NCBI RefSeq assembly: GCF_003121705.1
Contig: NZ_PYHR01000002.1
Location: 1,736,001-1,800,000 of the forward strand
DNA length: 64,000 nt
Direction of reading: 5' to 3'
From: Serinibacter arcticus
GTDB lineage: Bacteria > Actinomycetota > Actinomycetes > Actinomycetales > Beutenbergiaceae
Notes under the pieces: model-generated
Told to the model about the DNA's origin: nothing
Databases searched by the model: none
The model's input: the letters and a program-made list of their open reading frames with translations, nothing else
Shown: positions 55,896 through 64,000 of the stretch, one piece after another
Numbering within the stretch: position 1 is the stretch's first letter
Layout of the letters: every line of letters begins with the position of its first letter
Position numbers and translations under genes: made by a program

Positions 55896-57469
55896 TCACG
55901 GGTGCGCCCCGGGGGCGTGACCGCGGGAGCGGGCGACGGCGTCGCGCCACGTCGCGCGGCGGGCCGCGCGGTCGGCGTCGGACAGGCGGGGCTCGACGAC
56001 GCGGTGGGCGGCGCCGTCGCGAGCGCCCTCGCCCTCGCCGTCGCCGTCGCGGGCGGGCCAGGTGTGGCCCAGGGCGCGGGAGGCGAGCATCGCGGCGCCG
56101 AGCGCGGACGCCTCGGGCTCCCCCGAGACGCGCACGGCACGGCCGAGCAGGTCGGCCTGCGTCTGCATGAGGAGCGCGGAGGCGGTCGCCCCGCCGTCGG
56201 CGTGCAGCACCGCGAGGTGCGCCGCGCCGTCGGACTCCATCGCGGCGACGACGTCGGCGACCTGGTGCGCGACGGCCTCGAACGCGGCCCGCGCGAGGTC
56301 GGCCCGGGTGGAGCCGCCGGTGATGCCGGCGATCAGTCCGGTCGCGCCACGGTCGAAGTAGGGCGCCCCGAGTCCGGAGAACGCGGGGACGAACGCGAGG
56401 CCGGGCTCGGCCTGCGCCGCGAGCTCGCCGAGCGCGACGACGTCGCCGTCCGTGAGCAGGTCGGCCATCCAGGTGAGCGCGGCGCCCGAGGCGACGATGT
56501 TGCCCTCGCGGGCGAAGGCGGGAGCGTCGGTGAGCCACGCGAGCGTGGCGGCGATGCCCGACGGCGCGGGGTCGGCGCTCGCGGCGCCCACCATCACCGA
56601 GGAGCCGGTGCCGAAGGTCGCCTTGCCCTCCCCCGCGCGGCCGCCCGAGTGGTGGAACAGCGCGGCGTGCGAGTCGGCCAGCACGGCGTGCACGGGCACC
56701 CCGGCCGGGATGCGACCGCCGGGGAGCGTGCGGGCGAGGAGCGCGTCGGAGCGACGGACGGGGGCGAGGGCGTCCAGCGGCACGCCGAACAGCGCGCACA
56801 GGTCCTCGTCCCAGGTCTGGGTCGCCAGGTCCAGCAGCAAGGTGCGGGAGGCGTTGCCGGCCTCGGCGGCGAGCTCGCCGGTGAGGCGATGCACGAGGAA
56901 CGTGTCGATCGTTCCGACGGTGCGGGTGGAGGAGGCGCCGCCGGTTGCGGTGGTCGCGCCGGTCGTGCCGGTCGCGTCGAGCAGCCAACGCATCTTCGGC
57001 GCCGAGAACATCGGGTCGAGGTCGAGGCCCGTGCGGGTGCGGACCTCCCCGGCGAGGCCGGGGTCCGCGGCGAGGAGCGCGTCGCACGCCGCGGCCGTGC
57101 GGGCGTCCTGCCAGCCGAGGACCGGACCGAGCGCGGTGCCGTCGGCGTCCCAGACGGCGACGGACTCGCGCTGGTTGGAGATCGAGATCGCGGCGAGCGT
57201 CGGGTCACCGGCGGCGGTGAGGACCTCGTCGATGGCGGCCTCGGTCGCGTTCCAGAGGTCGTCGGCGTCCTGCTCGACCCAGCCGGGGCGGGGAAGGCGA
57301 TGCCCACGCGGCGTGAGGCGGAGGCGAGCACGCGGCCGGTGGCCGCCTCGACGAGCAGGGCCTTCGTGTTCGTGGTGCCCTGGTCCAGGGCGAGCACGAG
57401 GTCGCCGACGGCAGCGCCGGACCCGGGGGTCCCCAGCGTGCTCGCGGTTGCGTGAGCCTCGTGCATCAT
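55896..57469 (-). pseudogene. FGGY-family carbohydrate kinase, apparent 1-nt frameshift
   Basis: Sugar kinase of the FGGY family. The first frame (57469 to about 57290) has the ATP-binding opening VLALDQGTTNTKALLVEAATG; the second frame continues PRPGWVEQDADDLWNATEAA, SISNQRESVAVWDADG, then ATFGTGSSVMVG, GATGLIAGITGGSTRADLARA and the C-terminal GGATASALLMQTQADLLG. Adding one C to the CCCC run at 57290-57293 (minus strand) joins them into about 524 residues, normal for the family. The open second frame of over 370 codons suggests a base error rather than decay. First gene of the importer operon. Likely substrate: a ketopentose such as xylulose, ribulose or apulose. Confidence 0.82.
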
Positions 57470-57495
57470 CGATCGTCCCTGACCTTCTGCATATT

Positions 57496-57511
57496 CATTC
57501 TACGTTGAATG
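57496..57511. promoter_or_regulatory. Inverted repeat between FGGY kinase and ribokinase
   Basis: CATTCTACGTTGAATG, a 16-bp palindrome with one mismatch pair and a central ACGT, lies in the 99-base divergent region. A single regulator bound here could control both operons. Confidence 0.5.
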
Positions 57512-57568
57512 CGTTGCGCCCAAGGTAGGCACGGTGTTGGATGTTGTCAACCGATCGAGGGAGATCGC

Positions 57569-58549
57569 ATGACAAGCGACGTCGTCGTCGTGGGATCCGT
57601 GAACGTGGACCTGCTGCTCACGGTGGACCGCCACCCCACCCCGGGCGAGACCCTGCTCGGGGGTTCCGGGGCCCAGAGCGCAGGCGGGAAGGGCGCCAAC
57701 CAGGCGCTCGCGGCCGCGCGCCGCGGCGCGTCGACAGGCCTCGTGGGCGCCGTCGGGGACGACGCCGGGGCCGCCGTCGCGCTCGCCCGGCTCACCGCGG
57801 CCGGGGTCGATCTGGGTGGGGTCGCGACCGTTCCCGGGCCGACCGGGCTCGCCGTCGTCACCCTCGCGCGCGACGGCGAGAACACGATCGTCGTGGTGCC
57901 GGGCGCGAACGCCGCCGTCTCCCCCGCCGTCGTCGAGGCGGCCGCCGGCACGATCACGGCCGCGCGCGTGTGCGTGCTGCAGGCCGAGATCCCCCTGGCG
58001 TCGGCGACGGCGGCGGCCCGGATCGCTGCGGCCGCCGGCGTCCGCGTCGTGCTCAACGTCGCCCCGGCCGCCGCGCTCCCCCTGGCCACGCTGCGGCTCG
58101 CCGACCCGCTCGTGGTCAACGAGCACGAGGCGGCGCTCGTGCTCGGGTGGGCGCGCGAGGCGGAGGGGCTGTCGGCGGGCGAGCCGCCGTCGTCGCCGTC
58201 GTCGTCGTCGCCGTCGCCGACCGAAGGCGGGGAGGTCACCCCGGAGGCCGGGCTCGATCTGGCCCGAGGGCTCCGCGAACTCGGCATCCCGGGGGTCGTG
58301 GTCACGCTCGGCGGGGCCGGCGCCGTCGGGATCTCCTCCGACGGCGAGTGGACGGTGCCTGGGCTGCGGGTCGCCGTCGTGGACACCACCGGGGCCGGCG
58401 ACGCGTTCGTCGGTGCCCTCGCCGCGAGCCTCGCCCGAGGCGCCGGCCTGCACGAGGCTGCCCGGGACGCCACCCGGGTCGCCGCCCACGCCGTTCAGCG
58501 CCTCGGCGCCCAGGACTCCTACCCCGAGAAGGACGAGCCCCTCCCATGA
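57569..58549 (+). CDS. rbsK: Ribokinase
   Basis: PfkB-family kinase phosphorylating ribose to ribose 5-phosphate, 326 residues, cytoplasmic. The opening VVVVGSVNVDLLLTVDRHPTPGETLLG, the GGKGANQALAAAR sugar-site motif, the anion-hole and base motif DTTGAGDAFVGALAA near the C-terminus, and VVLNVAPAA are all typical. A Ser/Pro/Glu-rich loop of about 20 residues near position 210 is an unusual insertion. The ATG at 57569 has GAGGGAG upstream. Its stop overlaps the rbsD start by 4 bases. It is divergent from the kinase-importer operon. Confidence 0.92.
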   Translation: MTSDVVVVGSVNVDLLLTVDRHPTPGETLLGGSGAQSAGGKGANQALAAARRGASTGLVGAVGDDAGAAVALARLTAAGVDLGGVATVPGPTGLAVVTLARDGENTIVVVPGANAAVSPAVVEAAAGTITAARVCVLQAEIPLASATAAARIAAAAGVRVVLNVAPAAALPLATLRLADPLVVNEHEAALVLGWAREAEGLSAGEPPSSPSSSSPSPTEGGEVTPEAGLDLARGLRELGIPGVVVTLGGAGAVGISSDGEWTVPGLRVAVVDTTGAGDAFVGALAASLARGAGLHEAARDATRVAAHAVQRLGAQDSYPEKDEPLP

Positions 58550-58938
58550 AGCGCACCGGAATCATCAACGCCCCGCTGTCCGGCGCCCTCGCGCGCCTCG
58601 GCCACACCGACCTCGTCGTCCTCGCCGACGCCGGGCTACCCGTCCCGCCGCACGTACCGGTGGTCGACCTGGCGATCGTCTACGGCCTGCCCCGGTTCAC
58701 CGACGTCCTCGCCGCGCTGCTGGGCGACCTCGTGGCCGAGCACGCGTGGATCTCGCGCGAGTCCGACGACTGGCCGGGCGGCGAGTGGGTCGACAGCCGC
58801 CTCGGGTTCGCCGCCGAGAGGATCGACCACGGCGACCTCAAGGCGATGGTCGCCGACTGCCGGCTCGCCATCCGCACCGGGGAGGACACGGCGTACTCGA
58901 ACGTGGTGCTGCGCTGCGGCGTCCCGTTCGCTGTGTGA
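58546..58938 (+). CDS. rbsD: D-ribose pyranase RbsD
   Basis: A 130-residue mutarotase interconverting beta-pyranose and beta-furanose forms of ribose so that ribokinase can use it. The opening MKRTGIINAPLSGALARLGH with catalytic His20, VVLADAGLPVP, VDLAIVYGLPRFTDVL and a C-terminal RTGEDTAYSNVVLRCGVPF are diagnostic. The ATG at 58546 overlaps the ribokinase stop (ATGA). Coupling with rbsK strongly suggests ribose, or another pentose needing anomer conversion, is one substrate of the importer. Confidence 0.95.
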   Translation: MKRTGIINAPLSGALARLGHTDLVVLADAGLPVPPHVPVVDLAIVYGLPRFTDVLAALLGDLVAEHAWISRESDDWPGGEWVDSRLGFAAERIDHGDLKAMVADCRLAIRTGEDTAYSNVVLRCGVPFAV

Positions 58939-58947
58939 GCCCGGCCC

Positions 58948-59009
58948 CCGCGAGAACGCTCCAGCTCGCGGCTGACGGCCGTGGGCCGCGAGCTGGAGCG
59001 TTCTCGCGG
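58948..59009. terminator. Long palindrome after rbsD
   Basis: A perfect 25-bp stem (58948-58972 with 58985-59009) with a 12-base loop starts 10 bases after the rbsD stop. The ends read CGCGAGAACG, like the hairpin at 47123. Confidence 0.85.
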
Positions 59010-59065
59010 CCGGGTCCGATCGGTTTCGAGGTGACAGCCGGGCGGGCGTTCGCGACGATGGGGCG

Positions 59066-60175
59066 ATGAGACGTCGCGGGCCCGCACCTCTCGCCCGCGT
59101 CGGCGAGGTCCTCGAGGTGGTGCGCGACGCCCGCCTCGCCTCGGCGGACGACGGCTCGGGAGCCGAGTGGCCCGCTCCCCCGCCCGTCGATCGTTGGGCC
59201 GCCGACGTGCTCGGTCGTGGCCACGAGGCCCGGACGCTGCCGCTCGCGGACGACTTCGAGGGCGAGGTCGTCACGACCCTCGTGCGCTACCGCCCTGAGC
59301 TCGATCCCGGCCGCTCGCTCCCGCGCGGGCTCGGATCGGCGGGGGCGCAGCGGTTCGCCGTCGTCTACCTCCACGGCTGGAGCGACTACTTCTTCAACCA
59401 CGAGCTCGGCCCGTTCTGGTCGGACAACGGCGCCGCGTTCTACGCCCTGGACCTGCGCAAGTACGGCCGCAGCCTGCGCGCGCACCACACCCCGGGCTAC
59501 GTGGACGACCTCGCGACGTACGACGAGGACCTCGAGGCGGCGCTCGCCGTCGTCGAGCAGGAGCACCCCGGACTCCCGGTGGTCCTGATGGGTCACTCCA
59601 CCGGTGGCCTGACGGTGAGCCTGTGGGCGGACCGCCACCCGGATCGGCTCGCGGGACTCGTGCTGGTGGCGCCGTGGCTGGAGACGCAGGGCTCGTCGGT
59701 GGTGCGCACCCTCTCCGCCCCGATCGTCACGGAGATCGCCAAGAACTTCCCCCTCCGCCTCACCCCGCAGATCGACCTCGGCTTCTACAACCGCACGATC
59801 TCGAACCTGCACGACGGCGAGTGGGAGCTCGTCGCGCCCTGGCGCCCGTCGCACAGCTTCCCCGCCCGCTACGGCTGGCTCGCCGCGGTGCTCCGCGGGC
59901 ACACGAAGGTGGCGCAGGGGCTCGACGTCGACGTTCCGGTTCTCGTGGTGCGCTCCGCGAAGTCGCTCATCTCGCCCGTCTGGGACCCCGCGATGGCCGA
60001 GAGCGACATCGTGATCGAGGTCGACGTCATCGCCGAGCGCGCGCTGCGGATCGCCCGCACCGTGACGGTCGCGACGGTCCCCGGCGCGATCCACGACGTG
60101 CTGCTCTCGCGCCGCGAGGTGCGCGACGACGCCTACGACCGCATCGCGCGGTGGGTGCGGGGGTACGTGGACTGA
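59066..60175 (+). CDS. Alpha/beta hydrolase (serine esterase/lysophospholipase-like)
   Basis: A 369-residue cytoplasmic hydrolase. The nucleophile elbow GHSTGG gives Ser178, preceded by the HGWSDYFFNHE oxyanion region and LDLRKYGRS; the C-terminal GAIHDVLLSRREVRDDAYDRIARWV supplies the likely His. The pattern resembles monoglyceride lipase/lysophospholipase-like enzymes. The first 70 residues (before VVTTLVRYRPE) are an N-terminal extension. The start is ATG at 59066; ATG at 59058 is in another frame. There is no functional link to the upstream ribose genes, from which a palindromic terminator separates it. Confidence 0.85.
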   Translation: MRRRGPAPLARVGEVLEVVRDARLASADDGSGAEWPAPPPVDRWAADVLGRGHEARTLPLADDFEGEVVTTLVRYRPELDPGRSLPRGLGSAGAQRFAVVYLHGWSDYFFNHELGPFWSDNGAAFYALDLRKYGRSLRAHHTPGYVDDLATYDEDLEAALAVVEQEHPGLPVVLMGHSTGGLTVSLWADRHPDRLAGLVLVAPWLETQGSSVVRTLSAPIVTEIAKNFPLRLTPQIDLGFYNRTISNLHDGEWELVAPWRPSHSFPARYGWLAAVLRGHTKVAQGLDVDVPVLVVRSAKSLISPVWDPAMAESDIVIEVDVIAERALRIARTVTVATVPGAIHDVLLSRREVRDDAYDRIARWVRGYVD

Positions 60176-60206
60176 CCCGCGGTCGCGGTCGCCACCCCCG
60201 CGCTGC

Positions 60207-60255
60207 CGCGCCCTTGTGGTCGCGAAACTGCGCGCGGAGCGACCACAAGGGCGCG
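60207..60255. terminator. Bidirectional hairpin after the hydrolase gene
   Basis: A perfect 17-bp stem (core CCCTTGTGGTCGC) with a 15-base loop lies between convergent genes. A third half-copy, CCACAAGGGCGCGGTC, lies at about 60274-60289. Confidence 0.8.
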
Positions 60256-60336
60256 GTCACGCAGCCGCCGCAGCCACAAGGGCGCGGTCGGGATGGGCGA
60301 CGTGGATCCGCGACGGGGTCCCGGGTCGGGGGTGGG

Positions 60337-61383
60337 TCAGCCGCGGACGGCGCGACGGCGGTGCGGGCGGGCCGGGCGCTCCGGGCGGGCGGGGGCGGCC
60401 GACTGGGTCAGCGCCTCCTGGAGCGCCTCCCCGAGGTAGGGGCCGTCGGCCCCGAAGCGCCAGGCGGACCAGCCGTCGGCGACCGGGCGTCCGAGCGCGG
60501 CGCTGGCCGCTGATCCGGGCTCGGCGTAGGAGTCGCCGTCGACCACGATCGTGCCGTCGGCCAGCAGCCGTCCGGAGACCCCGCCGTTCTCGCCGGGCAG
60601 CACCAGGGACGCCTCGCCCACCAGGGCGACGACGGCCTGCAGCTGCTCGTGCGGCGTGAGCCCGCCCGCGGTCGGCTCGTCGGCGTCCGCCTCCGGCGGC
60701 TCGAGACGCTGCACGTCCTCCTGCTCGACGGCGGCCGTCGGCTCGGGGGCCGGCGTCGGCTCGACCGTTGCCTGTACCGCCGGTGCCGGCCTCGGCCCCG
60801 GGCGCGGGCCCGGCTTCGGCCCGGGCTTGGCGACGGGCTTCGGCGCTGACTCAGCCGGCGCAGCCTCAGCCACCCCAGCCCCAGCCCCAGCCGGCTCCAC
60901 CGCACCCTCGGCGCGGCACACCCGCACGACGTCGCCCAGCAGCGGAAGCGCAGCCTCGACAACCGGCGCGACCGTCGTCGCGATCAGCAGGAGCGAGGGC
61001 CCGGCGGCGGGCCGCGCCGTCGCCCCGGACCGCAGCTGCCACCAGGCGTCCCGCACGCCGTCGGAACCGCCCGCGTGGCCCGCGGCCAGCTCGGCCGGCG
61101 CGACGCTCCGCACGGTCGCGGCCCGCGCCAGCGCGTCCACGAGCGCCTCGGGCGTCAGCTCGGCCACCCCGACCACGAGCACGACGGCGCCGCTCGCGTC
61201 GAGCGCGACGACGTCCGTCCCGGCGTCACCGGTCGCGGGTCGCTCGGCCACCGGCACCAGGGCGAGACCAGCCTCCGCGGCCCAGGCGCGAGCGCTCTCG
61301 AGCGCATCCGGCAGGACCTCGCCCGGCTCGGAGGAAGGGGCGGCGGTGGCGGCGGGATGCACGGGGATCACGGGAACAGACAC
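60337..61383 (-). CDS. Uncharacterised protein with Pro-rich linker and RAMA-like C-terminal domain
   Basis: About 348 residues from GTG at 61383 (GTG at 61371 possible; the ribosome site is weak either way). The N-terminal half (to about residue 150) is a compact alpha/beta region (VVALDASGAVVLVVGVAELTPEALVDAL, GPSLLLIATTVAPVVEAAL) reminiscent of restriction-endonuclease-like or unnamed folds. A Pro/Lys/Glu-rich linker follows (about 165-240). The C-terminus (LLADGTIVVDGDSYAEPGSA, then GRPVADGWSAWRFGADGPYL) has the pattern of a RAMA domain, a module often joined to DNA-modifying enzymes. That similarity is from memory and unverified. No catalytic motif is seen. Confidence 0.65.
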   Translation of the reverse strand: MSVPVIPVHPAATAAPSSEPGEVLPDALESARAWAAEAGLALVPVAERPATGDAGTDVVALDASGAVVLVVGVAELTPEALVDALARAATVRSVAPAELAAGHAGGSDGVRDAWWQLRSGATARPAAGPSLLLIATTVAPVVEAALPLLGDVVRVCRAEGAVEPAGAGAGVAEAAPAESAPKPVAKPGPKPGPRPGPRPAPAVQATVEPTPAPEPTAAVEQEDVQRLEPPEADADEPTAGGLTPHEQLQAVVALVGEASLVLPGENGGVSGRLLADGTIVVDGDSYAEPGSAASAALGRPVADGWSAWRFGADGPYLGEALQEALTQSAAPARPERPARPHRRRAVRG

Positions 61384-61414
61384 CAACTCAGCAGAGGGGT
61401 GGGTGGGACGGGCG

Positions 61415-64000
61415 TCATTCTGCCAGAAGGAGCTGGGCGAGCGTCGTGCCCCTGGTTCCGGCCAGCTGCTCGGCCTGCGTGCGGCACGAGTAGCCGTCGG
61501 CGAGGTAGACCGCACCCTCCGGCGCCTCCCGCAGCGCGGGCAGCAGCGCGTTCTCGGCGACCGCCACGCTCACCTCGTAGTGGCCCTTCTCCATGCCGAA
61601 GTTGCCCGCCAGCCCGCAGCAGCCGGCGAGCTGCGTGACCGTCGCACCGGTGCGAGCCAGGAGCATCGCGTCGGCGTCGAAACCCATCACGGAGTGCTGG
61701 TGGCAGTGCGGCTGCGCGACGACGGTGGTCCCGACGAGCGACGGCGGCGCCCAGTCCTCGCCCGGCCCCAGCTCGGGGTCGGTGAGGAGCTCCGCGAGCG
61801 TCCGGACGGCACCGGCGACCTGCGCCGACCGGGGGTCGTCGGGCAGCAGCTCGACGAGGTCGCTGCGCAGCACCGCGGTGCACGAGGGCTCGACGCCGAT
61901 GATCGGCACGCCCTTCGCGGCCGCCGGACCGAGCACGTCGAGCGTGCGCGCGAGCCGCTTGCGCGCGCCGTCGAGCTGGCCGGTGGAGATCCAGGTCAGG
62001 CCGCAGCAGGCGTCGCTGCTCGGGATCCGCACGGTGTACCCGGCCTTCTCGAGCAGCCTGACCATCGCCTGCGCCCCCGCGGGGTCGAGGTGCTCGGAGA
62101 AGGAGTCGGCCCAGAGGATCACGTCGCGCGTGCGGGTCCCGGTCGCCGCGACGCCGTCGGACGCGCCGTCGTCGGGCGTCCGCCCCCGTGCCGTCAGCGC
62201 CGTCCCGGACCGCTGGGGGAACCAGCGCGAGAAGCGATGGGTGGTGAACGCCGTCATCTTCCGCCGGCCGTCGATCCCCGAGACGGCGAACACGGCCTTT
62301 CGCAGCGGCGCGACCCGCAGCGCGAGGTTCGCCAGCCCGGCGACGGGCGGGAACGCCGTCGCGAGCTTCGCCCAGCGCGGCAGCCAGCCCAGCACGTAGT
62401 GCGACATCGGCCGCAGCTTGCCCTTGTACCGGCGGTAGGTGACCTCGGCCTTGTACGTGGCCATGTCGACGCCGGCGGGGCAGTCGCGCCCGCACGCCTT
62501 GCACGAGAGGCAGAGGTCGAGCGAGTCGGCCACCTCGGGCGCGTCCCAGCCCTGCACGAACGAGCCGTTCGCCAGCTCCTGCAACACGCGGGCGCGACCG
62601 CGGGTGGCGTTCCGCTCGTCGCCCGTGGCCTGGTAGCTGGGGCACATGAAGCCGCCCGCGCTGCTGTTGTCCGCACGGCACTTGCCGACGCCGACGCACC
62701 GGTGGACCGCCTGGGTGAGGTCCCCGCCGTCGTGCGGCAGGGCGAAGCCCTTGGTCCCCAACGTGATCGCCTGCGGGCGGCGCAGGTTGGCCGTCACGGG
62801 CGCCGGCCGCACGACGATGCCCGGGTTGAGGTGGTCGGAGGGGTCCAGCAGGCCCTTGAACTGCTCGAACAGGCCGAGCGCCTCGGGCGTGTACATGTGG
62901 TGCAGCAGCCCGCCGCGGGCGCGGCCGTCGCCGTGCTCACCCGAGAGGGAGCCGCCGTAGGACCCCACGAGCCGGGCGGCGTCGTTCATGAACGCCTCGA
63001 AGTCGGGGACGTCGCCGGGGCGGTCGAGCGGGAGGTCGATGCGCACGTGGATGCAGCCGTCGCCGAAGTGGCCGTAGGGCAGACCGTCGACGCCGTACTG
63101 CGCGAGCAGCGCGTCGAAGTCGCGCAGGTAGGCGCCGAGGTTCTCGGGCGGGACCGCCGCGTCCTCCCAGCCCGGCCACGCCTGGCGGCCGGCGGGCGTG
63201 CGCCCGGCGAGACCGACGCCGTCGGCCCGGATCCGCCACAGCGCCGCCGACTTGGCCTTGTCGGTCGTGATGAGCGAGTCGACGCAGTCGCTCGCGGCCA
63301 CCAGGGCGGCCGCGTTGGCGAGCGCCTCGGTCTCGTCGGCCCCACCGACCTCGCAGAACAGCCAGCCCGCGCCGCGCGGCAGGTCGGGCACCGAGCCGAC
63401 GTGCTGGCGCACGACGTCGACGAGCCGCGCGTCCATGCCCTCGATCGCGAGGGGCTTCAGGGCCGCGAGCGGGACGACGGCGTCGGCCGCGCTGGGCATG
63501 TCGGCGTAGCCGAGCACCACCAGCACGGGCGCCGTCGGAAGGGGGTGGAGCTCGACGGTCGCGCCGAGCAGCGTGACGACGCTGCCCTCGGTGCCCACCA
63601 GCGCGCGGGCGAGGTGGCTGCCCCGCTCGGGCAGCAGGTGCTCGAGCGAGTAGCCCGAGACCTGGCGGGTGAAGCGCCCGAGCTCGGTGCGCATCAGGGC
63701 GAGGTTGGCGGCCACCAGACGGTCGAGCCCGGCCACCGCCTCGAGGGCGTCGCGACCGGAGCCGGCCGTGAAGCGGCGACCGGCGCCGTCCACGACGTCG
63801 AGGCTGCGGACGTTGTCGGCCGTGCGCCCGTAGGCGAGCGCGTGCGGACCGCACGCGTTGTTGCCGATCATCCCGCCGAGCGTGGCGCGGTTCTTGGTGC
63901 TCGGGTCGGGCCCGAACCACAGCCCGTGCGGCGCGGCGGCCGTCTGCAGGCTGCTCATCACCACACCGGGCTGCACGACGGCGGTGCGCTGCTCCGGATC
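61415..64000 (-). CDS. FAD-binding and (Fe-S)-binding oxidoreductase (glycolate/D-lactate dehydrogenase type), N-terminus cut
   Basis: Large fused dehydrogenase, over 860 residues visible, open at the right edge so the true start is missing. The FAD_binding_4 domain shows GPDPSTKNRATLGGMIGNNA and GTEGSVVTLLGATVEL, then an FAD-oxidase C-terminal domain with PYGHFGDGCIHVRIDLP. A ferredoxin-like region follows with C-x-x-x-x-x-C (CVGVGKCRADNSSAGGFMC) and CLSCKACGRDCPAG, then two CCG domains (CCGLTWISTGQLDG, CCGLAGNFGMEKG). This is a GlcD-GlcF fusion typical of quinone-linked 2-hydroxy-acid dehydrogenases. It is convergent with nothing; the RAMA-like gene lies downstream, 31 bases away. Confidence 0.92.
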   Translation of the reverse strand, partial: DPEQRTAVVQPGVVMSSLQTAAAPHGLWFGPDPSTKNRATLGGMIGNNACGPHALAYGRTADNVRSLDVVDGAGRRFTAGSGRDALEAVAGLDRLVAANLALMRTELGRFTRQVSGYSLEHLLPERGSHLARALVGTEGSVVTLLGATVELHPLPTAPVLVVLGYADMPSAADAVVPLAALKPLAIEGMDARLVDVVRQHVGSVPDLPRGAGWLFCEVGGADETEALANAAALVAASDCVDSLITTDKAKSAALWRIRADGVGLAGRTPAGRQAWPGWEDAAVPPENLGAYLRDFDALLAQYGVDGLPYGHFGDGCIHVRIDLPLDRPGDVPDFEAFMNDAARLVGSYGGSLSGEHGDGRARGGLLHHMYTPEALGLFEQFKGLLDPSDHLNPGIVVRPAPVTANLRRPQAITLGTKGFALPHDGGDLTQAVHRCVGVGKCRADNSSAGGFMCPSYQATGDERNATRGRARVLQELANGSFVQGWDAPEVADSLDLCLSCKACGRDCPAGVDMATYKAEVTYRRYKGKLRPMSHYVLGWLPRWAKLATAFPPVAGLANLALRVAPLRKAVFAVSGIDGRRKMTAFTTHRFSRWFPQRSGTALTARGRTPDDGASDGVAATGTRTRDVILWADSFSEHLDPAGAQAMVRLLEKAGYTVRIPSSDACCGLTWISTGQLDGARKRLARTLDVLGPAAAKGVPIIGVEPSCTAVLRSDLVELLPDDPRSAQVAGAVRTLAELLTDPELGPGEDWAPPSLVGTTVVAQPHCHQHSVMGFDADAMLLARTGATVTQLAGCCGLAGNFGMEKGHYEVSVAVAENALLPALREAPEGAVYLADGYSCRTQAEQLAGTRGTTLAQLLLAE

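Noticed and set aside
55819-56140. N-terminal extension of the DUF2291 protein
   Set aside because: It overlaps the kinase gene and is Arg/Pro-rich shadow sequence; TTG at 55819 with AGGAGG fits the membrane helix position.

Overview
High-GC (roughly 70% or more) actinobacterial chromosome. The gene set is typical of a plant-biomass-degrading member of the Micrococcales (Cellulomonadaceae, Promicromonosporaceae or Beutenbergiaceae type): the ftsH-hpt-tilS-metalloprotease-dacB cluster next to ppa, mycothiol-linked MDMPI proteins, a LAXTG sortase signal, SLH-anchored secreted proteins and many cytoplasmic glycoside hydrolases. The genus is an inference from memory of such genomes. No rRNA, tRNA, insertion sequence, prophage or CRISPR array was seen.

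Layout. 1-6.0 kb is a housekeeping block: ftsH (5' part only), hpt, tilS, a zinc metalloprotease, dacB and ppa. 6.1-11.2 kb holds a small conserved protein, a secreted NlpC/P60 cell-wall hydrolase and the methionine genes metY-metX. 11.3-16.0 kb holds a translationally coupled discoidin-like protein and sortase-anchored metallophosphatase, then two small cytoplasmic proteins. 16.1-23.0 kb has an amylosucrase-like GH13 enzyme and two paralogous secreted Sde182/DUF1593 proteins with near-identical triple-SLH anchors. 23.2-27 kb has an aldo/keto reductase, an unknown gene and recQ.

27.1-47.1 kb is a carbohydrate utilisation island. It contains a GH1 beta-glucosidase, a five-gene chain in which every junction is a 4-bp overlap (GH42, GH31, GH43, GH95, GH43), a divergent LacI regulator, an LplABC-type oligosaccharide importer without its own ATPase, and a GH3 enzyme. 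No enzyme here has a signal peptide. I read it as import of intact branched oligosaccharides, most likely xyloglucan fragments, with cytoplasmic trimming of galactose, fucose, arabinose and xylose. Three TCGAA-type inverted repeats sit in front of the three transcription units and fit one LacI regulon.

47.2-58.9 kb is a sugar cluster under a SorC-type regulator: split transketolase, TIM-barrel isomerase, ribose-type ABC importer, DUF2291 protein, FGGY kinase and, divergently, ribokinase plus RbsD. It resembles loci for pentoses or branched pentoses such as apiose. The window ends with an alpha/beta hydrolase, a protein with a RAMA-like C-terminus, and a large FAD/Fe-S dehydrogenase cut by the right edge.

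Two genome-scale patterns stand out. Arrays of 22-bp units with a GCGAGG core recur at four intergenic sites. Five genes carry apparent one-base indels, all in short G/C runs, which points to base-calling errors rather than real gene decay.
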